NCBI RefSeq assembly: GCF_008329525.1
Contig: NZ_NPKQ01000005.1
Span: 248,001-312,000 of the forward strand
DNA from: Tardiphaga sp. P9-11
Lineage (GTDB): Bacteria; Pseudomonadota; Alphaproteobacteria; Rhizobiales; Xanthobacteraceae
Direction of reading: 5' to 3'
Length of the DNA stretch: 64,000 nucleotides
Under the pieces are notes generated by a model. The model did no database searches. It was not told where the DNA came from and was given only the letters and a program-made list of their open reading frames with translations. Shown in pieces: positions 28,220-36,924 of this stretch (position 1 is the stretch's first letter; each line of letters starts with the position of its first letter). Position numbers and translations under genes: made by a program.

Positions 28220-29860
28220 TCATACAGGTCCCTTTGGCACGTCGGCGAAGCGGGTCAGCCACACGACGGGGCCGATACTCGCAGCGACGATCAGCAGGGC
28301 GGCGAGTGCGCCTTCTTCGAAACTGCCGCGACTGGCATATTGATAGATCGATGTCGCGAGCGTTTCGACATTGAGCGGCCGCAGCAGCAACGTGGCCGGC
28401 AGCTCCTTCAGACAATCGACAAAGACCACGATGACGGCGCCGAACAATGCCGGACGCAATAGCGGCAGTTGAATCACGCGCAGTGTGGTGATTGCCGGCG
28501 CGCCGGCAGCGCGGGCGCTGTCGTCGTAATCGACGGGGATGTGCTCGAAGCCGGCCTTGATGAAACCCGTCGGTACCGCCAGGAACCGGATTACATAGGC
28601 GATCACCACGGCGGCGCCAGAGCCGATCATGACCAGCCCGGGCGATGCGAGACTGAGCCATCCGGCGAGCTTGCTGAATCCATTGTCGATGAACAGCACC
28701 GGCGTCAGCAGACCCAGCGCCAGCACCGTTCCGGGCAGCGCATAGCCGGTCCGGGCGACAGCGACCGACAGGTTGGTCAGCCGCGAAGCACGCCAGCGCC
28801 GAGCGACGATCACCACAAGCCCGAGAAGCAGCGCGGCTCCCGTGGCAATTGCGGCCAGTGCAATGGTGTGGCCGGCATCGCGCCAAACCGTTGTTTCCAT
28901 CGACAGCAGACCGCGGCGCAGGCTTTCACGCAGCAGATAGAGCAAGGGTACGGCGAAGCCGAGCAGGGCAGGGAGGACGCAGGCGGTGAAAGCAAGCCAT
29001 CCGCGTACGCCTGTCAAAGGCGTGCGCGGTGCCAGTCGCGGGTTCTCCGAAGAGAATTCCACGCTGCCTTCGCGGCGGCCGAAGCGCTCGATGGCGATCA
29101 GCACGGCGACGATGGCGAGCATGAACAACGAGAGTTGCGCAGCACCTGCAAGACTGCCGCGATTGAGCCAGGTCGTGAAAACCGAGACGGTGAGCGTACG
29201 AATGCCCAAATATTCGCTGGCGCCGATGTCATTCAGCGTTTCCAGCGATACCAGTGCAAGGCCCACAGCGAGGGCGGGGCGCGCCATCGGTAGCGAGACA
29301 CGGCGGAACGTCGTCCAGCGATCGGCACCGAGTATCTTCGCGGCTTCAGCAAAGTCGGCGCTGCGATGCTGGAACATCGCGCGGGCAGAGAGATAGACGT
29401 AAGGATACAACACGATGCCGATCACGAAGATGGCGCCGGGCAATGAACGCAGGCTAGGTAGCCACCCGATGGCGCCGGGCAACGACATTGCCGTTGCCAG
29501 TGCGCGATGGACGAGACCCAGTGGCTCGAACAGGTCCACATAGACGTAAGCGGCGAGATAGGTCGGAATCGCAAGCGGCAGCGGCAAGAGCCAGAGCATG
29601 AGCGCGCGGCCGGGGAAATCGTGCGCCGAGACCAGCCATGCGGTGCCGGCACCGACCGTGAGCGTGACGATGCCGACGCCGATCAGGAGGGCTGCGGTGT
29701 CGCGTAGCGCCTGCGGCAATACATAGGCGATCAGATGCTGCCAAAGCTCGGGCTCCGGCTGCAGCGCCAGTAGCGCGATGCTGATCACGGGCGCTGCCAC
29801 GAGGAGTGCGGTGGCAGCGGCGATGATGGTCGCGGTGAGTTCGGTGCGGGAGAGGGTCAC
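28220..29860 (-). CDS. Fe3+ ABC transporter permease, fused FbpB type
   Basis: About 546 residues with twelve helices, two permease halves fused. The EAA loops are FAEAAKILGADRWTTFRRVSLP in half one and DDSARAAGAPAITTLRVIQLP in half two. This is the SfuB/FbpB arrangement used for ferric iron, consistent with the binding-protein gene upstream on the same strand. The start is uncertain: GTG 29858-29860 is the best candidate, but its GGAAGAGG is almost adjacent, and the open frame upstream to 29941 runs into repeat-like DNA. No ATPase gene is next to it. Confidence 0.82.
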   Translation of the reverse strand: MTLSRTELTATIIAAATALLVAAPVISIALLALQPEPELWQHLIAYVLPQALRDTAALLIGVGIVTLTVGAGTAWLVSAHDFPGRALMLWLLPLPLAIPTYLAAYVYVDLFEPLGLVHRALATAMSLPGAIGWLPSLRSLPGAIFVIGIVLYPYVYLSARAMFQHRSADFAEAAKILGADRWTTFRRVSLPMARPALAVGLALVSLETLNDIGASEYLGIRTLTVSVFTTWLNRGSLAGAAQLSLFMLAIVAVLIAIERFGRREGSVEFSSENPRLAPRTPLTGVRGWLAFTACVLPALLGFAVPLLYLLRESLRRGLLSMETTVWRDAGHTIALAAIATGAALLLGLVVIVARRWRASRLTNLSVAVARTGYALPGTVLALGLLTPVLFIDNGFSKLAGWLSLASPGLVMIGSGAAVVIAYVIRFLAVPTGFIKAGFEHIPVDYDDSARAAGAPAITTLRVIQLPLLRPALFGAVIVVFVDCLKELPATLLLRPLNVETLATSIYQYASRGSFEEGALAALLIVAASIGPVVWLTRFADVPKGPV

Positions 29861-29972
29861 ACCTCTTCCGTCCTTCTCCCCAGTGTGAAGCAGAGCCTCA
29901 CCAGGTGGGGGAAGGTGGTGCGGGTGCAGTCCGCGACGCATGAGTGAGGCGGCTGGATTCGGAGTTTGCGGC

Positions 29973-30034
29973 TACCCCTCACCCGTCCGCGCTCCGCGCG
30001 GCCACCCTCTCCCACAAGGGGAGAGGGGAGGGCG
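29973..30034. repeat. GC-rich palindromic repeat of the rhizobial intergenic type
   Basis: CCCCTCACCCG followed by CGCGCTCCGCGCG and then CCTCTCCCAC-AAG-GGGAGAGG, two nested dyads. Sequences of this make-up (TGGGAGAGGGTG...GGTGAGGGG) are very common between genes in Bradyrhizobium and relatives. It lies between the iron permease and its binding protein and could act as a weak terminator or mRNA stabiliser. Confidence 0.6.
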
Positions 30035-30056
30035 GAGTACTTGGCGCAAATCACGT

Positions 30057-31073
30057 TCAATTATCAAACCCGACCTTGTCCACCAACGTCGACGCGGCTT
30101 TGCGGTTGGCGACAATCTTGGCGATGGGCATCGGATCGGCATTGAGCTTGCCATAGCCCGCGATCGTCGGATTCACAGTGATGCCGGCACGCACGGGATA
30201 TTCGTAGTTGGCGTCGGCATAGACCTGCTGGGCATGCTCGCCGGCAAGCCATTCGATCAGCTTCCTGGCGTTGGCTTTGTTCGGCGCATGCTTGGCCAGC
30301 AAAACGCCGGACAGGTTCACATGGGTGCCGCCGCCTTCGAAGGTCGGCAGGATTACCTTGGTGGCTTCGGCCCATGGCTTCTTGTCGGGATCGGCATTCA
30401 TCATCAGCGCCCAGTAATAGGTGTTGCCGATGCCGAGATCGCATTTGCCGGCCGCGACGTCGCGGGCGGTCTCGCGGTCGCCGCCGGAGGGCTTCTGGGC
30501 GAGGTTCGCCTTCACGCCGTGCAGCCATTCCTCGGCCTTGGCCTCGCCATGCTTGGCGACATAGGCGGCGAACAGGCCGTTATTGTAGATGTGCTGGCCG
30601 GAGCGGATGCAGATCTTGCCCTTCCACTTCGGATCGGCCAGTTCCTCATAGGTGATGGCGTCCTGCTTGACGCGATCCTTCGACGCATAGACCACGCGGG
30701 CGCGCATCGAGATGCCGGCCCAGTGGCCGTCGGGATCGCGATATTGCGCCGGCACGACCTTCTCGATCACCTCGGATTTCATCGGCTGCGTCACGCCCGC
30801 CTGCACGGCCTCGTCGATGCGGCCGATATCTACCGTCAGCAGTACGTCCGCCGGGCTGTTGGCGCCTTCGGCCTTCATGCGTTGCTCAAGGCCTGAGCTG
30901 GCGGAGATCACATTGACTTTGACGCCGGTGTCCTTGGTGAAGGCCTCAAAAATCGGCGCCACCAGCTTGGTCTCACGATAGGTGTAGACATTGACCTCTT
31001 CGGCCGCGTGCAACGCGGACGCGCCGAGCGCGGCGAAAACGACGGCGGTAGCATAAGCGTGATGCTTGATCAT
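30057..31073 (-). CDS. Fe3+ ABC transporter substrate-binding protein
   Basis: 338 residues. Signal peptide MIKHHAYATAVVFAALGASALHA, cleaved before AEEVNVYTYRE, the typical FbpA/FutA start that supplies a metal-contacting Tyr. Later tyrosines in the motif IGNTYYWALM (near residue 215) are the usual paired iron ligands. ATG 31071-31073 has GGAGCC eight bases upstream. The permease follows downstream on the same strand across a repeat. Confidence 0.9.
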   Translation of the reverse strand: MIKHHAYATAVVFAALGASALHAAEEVNVYTYRETKLVAPIFEAFTKDTGVKVNVISASSGLEQRMKAEGANSPADVLLTVDIGRIDEAVQAGVTQPMKSEVIEKVVPAQYRDPDGHWAGISMRARVVYASKDRVKQDAITYEELADPKWKGKICIRSGQHIYNNGLFAAYVAKHGEAKAEEWLHGVKANLAQKPSGGDRETARDVAAGKCDLGIGNTYYWALMMNADPDKKPWAEATKVILPTFEGGGTHVNLSGVLLAKHAPNKANARKLIEWLAGEHAQQVYADANYEYPVRAGITVNPTIAGYGKLNADPMPIAKIVANRKAASTLVDKVGFDN

Positions 31074-31236
31074 GAACGGCTCCGGCACGGGGGACGATAG
31101 CAATGTGAAATGGAGTATCGCAGCTGCAGTCTGAATGTCAGTGACTGAACGTCGCGCAGGAGCTCTTTAGATAGATTCCAGAAAACGTCGAGCCGCAGAT
31201 AAGCAAGGCTTACCCGCGGCCCGATGGCGTATCGTC

Positions 31237-31355
31237 TTAGGAGTTGGCCGTCACCCATGCGCGGAAGGTGCGAGGAGATCCGGGCGGGATGTTGCTGGCC
31301 GCATCGGCCGTGGCGTAGTAGCTGGTGTTGAACAGGTTCTCGATATTCAGCGCCT
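31237..31355 (-). pseudogene. C-terminal remnant of a TonB-dependent siderophore receptor
   Basis: The minus strand reads ALNIENLFNTSYY followed by GSPRTFRAWVTANS and a TAA at 31237-31239. This is the closing strand of a TonB-dependent receptor barrel (NLFDxxYY...PGxPR). Nothing receptor-like continues upstream of about 31355, so only about 38 codons remain. Confidence 0.7.
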
Positions 31356-31462
31356 TCGCGTGGGTCGTGGTCCTTATCGGCTTTGCGGTCTCATTCGGCC
31401 CGCTGCTGATCGGCTATCGCAAACCGCGCCGTCCTGGCGCCGCCATGGCGCTCCGTCACTGA
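31352..31462 (+). pseudogene. Remnant of a membrane protein C-terminus
   Basis: The frame reads AFAWVVVLIGFAVSFGPLLI and then GYRKPRRPGAAMALRH before the stop at 31460-31462. It looks like the last helix and basic tail of a membrane protein, possibly a companion of the adjacent siderophore receptor, but no start or other part is present. It abuts the receptor remnant head to head, suggesting a deletion junction. Confidence 0.4.
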
Positions 31463-31478
31463 AATCGGTGACGGCCAC

Positions 31479-34400
31479 TCAGGCCTTCATCGCCGCATTC
31501 GAAAACGCCACCTCGATCAGCGTGCCCGAGCTCGGCGCGGTCTTGATCTGGAAGCGCGCGTTGTTGGCTTCGACCAGCGCCTTGGTCAGCGACAGGCTGA
31601 CACCCGAGCTCTCCGAAGAATCAGCCGGCGTCGAGCTCCGGAACGGCTCCATCGCTGCGGCAAGTTCGTTGTCGTTGAGGCCATGACCGGTGTCGCGGAC
31701 GCGCAGCACGATCTCACCGAAATCCGACAATGCAGTGGAGACGATCACCTGTCCGCCGGCATTGGCAAGGTGGATCGAATTGCCGATCAGGTTCAGCGTG
31801 ATCTGCCGTAGCGCGCGGGCGTCGGCAACGACAGTCGGTAGCAGATGCGCCAGCGAAGTGCGGATGATGATCCGGCCGCGATTGGCCTGCGGCTGCATCA
31901 CCGCCACGCACTGCTCGACCATCTCGTTGAGGTTCTGCGTAGTGAAAGCGAGATCAATCTTGCCTGTCTCGATGCGCGACAGATCGAGCAGATCATTGAC
32001 GATGGCAATGACGCGCTCGCCGGAGGCGCGGATGTCCTTCATGTATTCGATATAGCGCTCGTTGCCGAGCGGACCGAAACGCTGGTCGACCATCACTTCC
32101 GCAAATCCGATAATTGCATTGAGCGGGGTCCGGACCTCGTGGCTGATCCGCGCAAGCACATCCGCTTTCGCGGTCGCCGCACGGTCGGCCTGACGCCGCG
32201 CATTCAGTAGTTCGGTTTCGGTCTTTTTTGTCTGCGTGAGGTCGCGGAACACGGCAAAGAAATTCCACCCGTCCGAGCGCGTGCAGCCCATGGTCATCGA
32301 CAGCGGTACAAGGCCGCCAGCGCGCACCTGGCCCAACGCTTCGCGTCCGTGATCCATCAGGCTGGCTACGCCGGACTCCTTGACGCTTTCAAGATAGTCC
32401 TGCACCACGCGGCGGCTTTCTGCTGCGAACAGATCAGTCACATTCCGTTGTGTCAGTAATTCGCCGCTATAGCCGAACAGCGCCTCGGCGCTGCGGTTGC
32501 AGGAATTGATATTGCCTTCGGCGTCGAACATGATGACGCCCTCGGCCGTGGTATCGAGGATCGTGGCCAGGTCTTCGGCATCGATATGGCCGGCGGGCAA
32601 TAGCGTGTCCGCAACGGGCGCAGCGATCGTAACAGGGGCGGCGACAGGCTCTGCCTTGGGCGGAGAGAAAATCAGCGCATGCGCTGGCTCGTTGTCCCAT
32701 GAAATCGTGTACAGGCGGGCTTCGGCGGGCACTGCGTTGCCGGACTGGTCACCGCCCGTAATCGTGACGGCGGTGCCGTCATCGGAGGTGCTGGCCGCAG
32801 TAGAGACATCAGCTCCGACATAAAGCGCATCGAGGCCACCCGCTTCTTCCAGCGCGTTCAGGCTCGGATAGTTCATCCGGGCGAGGAAGGCGGGATTGGC
32901 GAACAGCAGGCGATCGAGCCGATAGATCAGGACGCCGACCGGCATGAGGTCGAGCAGCATCTTGTCGCGCATCATCTCGCCGCGCGGTGCAGCCGGTGGC
33001 GTTGTCAACCAGGCAGCCTGTGACGCCGCCTCAGTTGGCTGAGACAAGGTCTGGGCAGCCATCGGTGCATCGTCCGGCTCGCTGTCCGCTTCGGGTGTGT
33101 TCGTGCTCGTGATCAGTCCCGTTTCCGACTCAAGCCGCGCCGACAATTGCCGCGCAAGCTCGTTGAAGGCGCTGTTCTCGACAGGCGTCAGTGCCGGCGA
33201 TCTGGGATCGCCTGGTCGAAATGGCACGACGTTCTCGGGTGGTTGCACGGTGCTGTCCGGTGTGGTTGGCGGTGATGTCTGTTCTGGTATCGGGTTGAGG
33301 GCAATCGGTTCATCGAGACTGTCGCCGACAGGGCCGGCCTGCGCGACGTCGGCGGATAATGGTCGGGGCGGTGGATCGCCGATGTGATCATGTCGACGCT
33401 GCTCGGCGAGCCGCGTCATTCCATCGAGATCGCGGCAAACGCCGAAACCGCGATAGCCGGTGAAATTGCGCTCGCGATCGAACAGCGGCAGGCCAGAGAG
33501 TTCGACAGGCAGGCGGCCACCGCCATCCACCGGCCAGAGCAGCGTGATGCCACTCCATGTCTGCTGCGTGGCCATCGCCTTGACGACGTGGCTGTCGGGA
33601 TCGAGGTTGAATTCGGCTGTGAGATCGTTCCACTTGTGGCCGAAGCTTGCCGCTGTGCGCGGGCCGATCAGGTGGATGAACTCGTCAGAGTTCAGTGTGA
33701 AGCGCTTCTCCGCATCGATCTGCCATACGAAACGGAGCGGCGTCGTGCGCGGCTCGATCTCTGGCAGCGCAACGGACGCAGGTTGGTCGGCAACGGCTTC
33801 GACGGCGGGCGACTGCGCATCAGTCTCAGTCGGTGCGTCGGCATGTGCGATGGTTTCGGCGATCATCTCTTCGAGATGTACGTCGCGATCGATCTCGGCT
33901 TTTTCCGGCTCGATCGGAGCGTCGATGTCGATGGCGTTTTCGCTCGGGTCTTTTGCCCCGGGGGCTTGGTCGAATTCGACGAAGAGGTCGCTCGGCTCTG
34001 CAAGGGCGCTCTGTAGTTCAACGCTGGCTTCGGGTTTTGTGGGAGCCTCGAGTTCTTCTTCGCTCGGCGCCGGATGCACAGCGCCCGGCGCGATCAGCGC
34101 CACCAGTCCGACGTCGGCGCCACTGCCCACGCGCTGCAGTACCATGCGGCCAAAACCGATAGGCGTTTCGATACGGCCGTCCTTTAGCGCGCCGTCGCGC
34201 GCATGATCGAGGCCGGCATCGGAGAGATTGCGAAAACCAAGCAGCGCCCGAGCCATTTCGTTGGCGCCGACGAACAGGCCGTCGCGTGCAAAGGCGGCGA
34301 TCGGGGTGTCGATTCCCTCGACGAGATTTTGCAGCCGTTCGACCAGCGGCATGCCGCGGCCACCGAGTGGCTCGGCTGCGACAACGAGAATGCCGCTGCC

Positions 34401-34733
34401 GCCATCGGGAAATTCAAGCTGCGAGCAGGCGCACGTCATCAAGCTCCCCAGCGCCGCGCCGAAGCCGCGCAGGCGCTCCAGCCGCATCGCGCCACTGGTC
34501 GGCAGCCGGGAGCCGAGCTGGGCTATCTGGCGGCGATGGGTATCCGCGGGTCCGAAAGTCCTGGCAAACAGGTCCGCTGCGTTACGGGCGCCGAACAGTC
34601 GCGCGCCGACCGGATTGGCCCACAGCACACGGGTGCCGTCGCGCGACCACAGCCAGACCGGCTGGTTGCTGGTGGCGTGTACGGCCAGCCGTGCATCGCC
34701 AACGCCCCGCAACTGAAAATCCGCATTGTTCAT
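31479..34733 (-). CDS. Large PAS histidine kinase, PdhS/DivL-like
   Basis: 1084 residues, no membrane segments. An N-terminal PAS-like region (1-160), an acidic Glu/Pro-rich linker (230-330), further PAS domains around 340-430, 600-690 and 725-840, then HisKA with H in ISHEVRTPLNAI near residue 864 and a HATPase domain. MEPFRSS near residue 1035 is characteristic of PdhS/DivJ/PleC kinases of polarity control. The G2 ATP-lid box is degenerate (SSGVSLSL instead of GTGLGL), so ATP use may be impaired, as in DivL-type pseudokinases. ATG 34731-34733 preferred to GTG 34739. Confidence 0.88.
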   Translation of the reverse strand: MNNADFQLRGVGDARLAVHATSNQPVWLWSRDGTRVLWANPVGARLFGARNAADLFARTFGPADTHRRQIAQLGSRLPTSGAMRLERLRGFGAALGSLMTCACSQLEFPDGGSGILVVAAEPLGGRGMPLVERLQNLVEGIDTPIAAFARDGLFVGANEMARALLGFRNLSDAGLDHARDGALKDGRIETPIGFGRMVLQRVGSGADVGLVALIAPGAVHPAPSEEELEAPTKPEASVELQSALAEPSDLFVEFDQAPGAKDPSENAIDIDAPIEPEKAEIDRDVHLEEMIAETIAHADAPTETDAQSPAVEAVADQPASVALPEIEPRTTPLRFVWQIDAEKRFTLNSDEFIHLIGPRTAASFGHKWNDLTAEFNLDPDSHVVKAMATQQTWSGITLLWPVDGGGRLPVELSGLPLFDRERNFTGYRGFGVCRDLDGMTRLAEQRRHDHIGDPPPRPLSADVAQAGPVGDSLDEPIALNPIPEQTSPPTTPDSTVQPPENVVPFRPGDPRSPALTPVENSAFNELARQLSARLESETGLITSTNTPEADSEPDDAPMAAQTLSQPTEAASQAAWLTTPPAAPRGEMMRDKMLLDLMPVGVLIYRLDRLLFANPAFLARMNYPSLNALEEAGGLDALYVGADVSTAASTSDDGTAVTITGGDQSGNAVPAEARLYTISWDNEPAHALIFSPPKAEPVAAPVTIAAPVADTLLPAGHIDAEDLATILDTTAEGVIMFDAEGNINSCNRSAEALFGYSGELLTQRNVTDLFAAESRRVVQDYLESVKESGVASLMDHGREALGQVRAGGLVPLSMTMGCTRSDGWNFFAVFRDLTQTKKTETELLNARRQADRAATAKADVLARISHEVRTPLNAIIGFAEVMVDQRFGPLGNERYIEYMKDIRASGERVIAIVNDLLDLSRIETGKIDLAFTTQNLNEMVEQCVAVMQPQANRGRIIIRTSLAHLLPTVVADARALRQITLNLIGNSIHLANAGGQVIVSTALSDFGEIVLRVRDTGHGLNDNELAAAMEPFRSSTPADSSESSGVSLSLTKALVEANNARFQIKTAPSSGTLIEVAFSNAAMKA

Positions 34734-35099
34734 CGGCACTTCATGACTGACTCGTTGGGCGTCCGTCCGGTATCCGCGTCACAGATTGCGGGCCAAACGA
34801 TGACATCCTTAATAATTCGTTAGTATCGCCCGCGCAGGCGCGCAGGTCCACGTCCCCCAGCCATTCCAGCAGGCCAAAGCAGCAATAACGTTAATCCGGT
34901 CCGAGCGTTCGCTATCCTGCCGAACCAATGGGGCGGGCCATGCGTTGGCAGTTGCAAAACAAAAACAAAGGTCCACGATGGGATCGGACGAGGACGGGAC
35001 GCCGCGTCACATCGGCGATGCCAAGCTCGGCTAGATTGCAGTGGGCGACACGGGAGACGGGGCCGTGGGCGGCTTCGTCAATGCAAAATGGAGCGGGAC
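34734..35099. other. 366-base intergenic region between the kinase and the phasin
   Basis: No gene seen. It holds a CtrA-like half-pair TTAA-N7-TTAG at 34809-34823, 76 bases upstream of the kinase start, and a second TTAA-containing stretch (AACGTTAAT near 34892). The phasin promoter must also lie here but I could not place it. Confidence 0.4.
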
Positions 35100-35471
35100 A
35101 TGACCGACCAATTCGAAATTCCGAAGGAGATGCGCGCAATGGCCGAAGCCAGCTTCGACCAGGCCAAGCAGGCATTCGAGAAGTTTCTGGCCAGCGCCCA
35201 GAGCACGGCGTCGTCGATCGAAAACCGCGGTGAGACCGTGCGCGCCGGCGCCAAGGATGTCAGCACCAAGGCCATCGCTTATGCCGAGAAGAACGTCGCC
35301 GCGTCGCTGGATTATGCCCAGCAATTGCTGCACGCCAAGGATCTCGGCGACGTCATGCGGCTCCACAGCGAATACGTGCAGTCGCAGATGAAGTCGCTGG
35401 CAGAGCAGGCCAGCGAAATGGGCCAGATCATGAGCCGCGCTGCCATGGACGCCGCCAAGCCCAAGAGCTGA
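35100..35471 (+). CDS. Phasin family protein
   Basis: 123 residues, all helical and charged, the Phasin_2 pattern: FEIPKEMRAMAEASFDQAKQ at the start and AQQLLHAKDLGDVMRLHSEY in the second half. Such proteins coat polyhydroxybutyrate granules. Start taken at ATG 35100 after GGAGCGGG. A second phasin follows 270 bases later; no PHB synthase is in the window. Confidence 0.87.
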   Translation: MTDQFEIPKEMRAMAEASFDQAKQAFEKFLASAQSTASSIENRGETVRAGAKDVSTKAIAYAEKNVAASLDYAQQLLHAKDLGDVMRLHSEYVQSQMKSLAEQASEMGQIMSRAAMDAAKPKS

Positions 35472-35740
35472 TCGGCTTCCCGCGCTCTCCGCCCTGCAAC
35501 CAGTGATTGATTTTTCGCAAGTTCCATGATGTGGGCGCGCATTCGATCCGGGTCTCATGCGATTCTGCGGTGCAATATTCTGTTGCGCCGCACAATTCCG
35601 ACATGATATTGCGGTAAGCACAATGACGCATCGCTGATGGCGATGCCGCTCTGTTTCCCGCCAGCTGATGAAAGGCACCGGTGCCTTTCGCAGCCTCCAC
35701 GGGTTTACTGATTTCACCCCCACCACGAAGGATGCACGCT

Positions 35741-36175
35741 ATGGCCGAATCGACCGATCCGTTCTCATCTTCCGTTATCCCGTTCCAGGTGCCGGAGCAG
35801 GTCCGCGCGTTCGCCGAAAAGGGCGTCTCGCAGGCGCGCGAGGGTTATGCCAAGTTCAAGGACGCTGCCGAGACCCATAACAGCACGGTTGAAGCTGTGT
35901 TCGGCACGGCCACCAAGGGCGCTGCCGAATATTCGGCCAAGCTGCTCGACATTGCCAAGACCAACACCAATGCGGGTTTCGACTTCGCCCAGTCGCTGAT
36001 CGGCGTGAAGTCGCCTTCGCAGGCGATGGAGCTGTGGACCGCTTTTGCGCGCAGCCAGGTTGAAACCTTCACCGGTCAGACCAAACAGCTGGCCGAACTC
36101 GGCCAGAAGATCGCCACCGAGACCGCCGAACCGATCAAGACCGGAGCTTCGAAACTGTTCCAGCCGGCCGCCTGA
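35741..36175 (+). CDS. Phasin family protein
   Basis: 144 residues. FQVPEQVRAFAEKGVSQARE and the repeated helix motif AQSLIGVKSPSQAMELWTAF belong to the same Phasin_2 family. Start ATG 35741, AAGGA nine bases upstream. Ends with TGA and a strong terminator at 36201. Likely granule coat; paralogue of the previous gene by family, not close in sequence. Confidence 0.88.
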   Translation: MAESTDPFSSSVIPFQVPEQVRAFAEKGVSQAREGYAKFKDAAETHNSTVEAVFGTATKGAAEYSAKLLDIAKTNTNAGFDFAQSLIGVKSPSQAMELWTAFARSQVETFTGQTKQLAELGQKIATETAEPIKTGASKLFQPAA

Positions 36176-36200
36176 GCCGATCGCACCGCCAAATAATCGC

Positions 36201-36228
36201 AAGCCCGGGCCGCAAGCCCGGGCTTTTG
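36201..36228 (+). terminator. Rho-independent terminator after the second phasin
   Basis: Ten-base stem AAGCCCGGGC / GCCCGGGCTT, four-base loop, then TTTTGTTTG. It starts 25 bases after the stop. Confidence 0.9.
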
Positions 36229-36326
36229 TTTGCGCCAAAAATCATCATCGCGGCCTTGCCAAAGTGATGCGTTGCACCTAGTTTCCCGCCTGTTCGGGAC
36301 CACCTGATTTTGGGGCCGGTCAGGAT

Positions 36327-36403
36327 GCAGTTGTAGCTCAGTTGGTTAGAGCGCCTGTTTGTGGAGCAGGAGGTCGGTGGTTCGAGACCACCCAACTGTA
36401 CCA
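36327..36403 (+). tRNA. tRNA-His (GTG anticodon)
   Basis: 77-base cloverleaf including CCA. Acceptor GCAGTTG pairs with CAACTGT, with a G1:U72 wobble; discriminator is A73. D arm GCTC/GAGC, anticodon GTG at 36361-36363, T arm GGTGG/CCACC. There is no encoded G at position -1. This G1:U72/A73 type without G-1 is known from a branch of Alphaproteobacteria and differs from the G-1/C73 form of most bacteria. Confidence 0.95.
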
Positions 36404-36417
36404 TACAAATCAATTAT

Positions 36418-36612
36418 TTAGCCGATTCGAGCGTGGCCGCTGCTTTGGGCTGGGCCAATGTCTGACCGCTCGGGTCGGGCCGATAATGCCGGCGCGACGG
36501 TCATGTCATTCAGCGTGCCCACGATCTGTTCGAGGCGATCGGGATTGGGTACGAACAGCCCGCCTTCGGGCAACTGGACATCGTAAATACCCGCGTGCTT
36601 CCGCCAGGCCGG
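36418..36612 (-). pseudogene. Possible gene remnant after tRNA-His
   Basis: A minus-strand frame without a start codon reads GIYDVQLPEGGLFVPNPDRL and QIVGTLNDMTVAPALSARPE before TAA at 36418-36420. It looks protein-like but begins after an in-frame stop. I do not recognise the family. It could be the last part of a lost gene, or chance. Confidence 0.25.
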
Positions 36613-36663
36613 TCATGGAACTGGATTGCCATCGTTCCGTTGGCTTCCGACAAGGAGGCAATC

Positions 36664-36894
36664 ATGATCGACGCTGACATCAGCAATACCGCTATTGCGG
36701 TGATGTGCGACATCGCGCGAGCCTCCGGGCTCGATCTCAATGCCAATAAACGCGCAGTGCTTGACGGGTTGATTGCCCAAGGCCTTGTCGAAGTGATCGA
36801 TCAAGCCAAGCCGGCAGCGGGGCCAAAATTTGCGATCACGTTGAAAGGCCAGCAGCTGCTCGACAAGCGCGGCGTTGGCGTCAACGAGGCCTGA
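36664..36894 (+). CDS. Small hypothetical protein with winged-helix look
   Basis: 76 residues. The order helix-helix-strand (IAVMCDIARASG, KRAVLDGLIAQGLVEVIDQA, KFAITLKGQQLLDKRGVG) resembles a small winged helix, with the last part like a wing and final helix. AAGGAGG is seven bases before the ATG at 36664, a very strong site. Isolated gene. DNA binding is an inference from shape only. Confidence 0.65.
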   Translation: MIDADISNTAIAVMCDIARASGLDLNANKRAVLDGLIAQGLVEVIDQAKPAAGPKFAITLKGQQLLDKRGVGVNEA

Positions 36895-36924
36895 CGTGGT
36901 TTCCTGCGTTGATCGCTCTCGCTG

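Noticed and set aside
31074..31236. Irr/ICE-type iron box upstream of the iron-binding protein gene
   Set aside because: The best stretch (TTTAGATAGATTCCAGAAA) is not a real dyad of the ICE motif.
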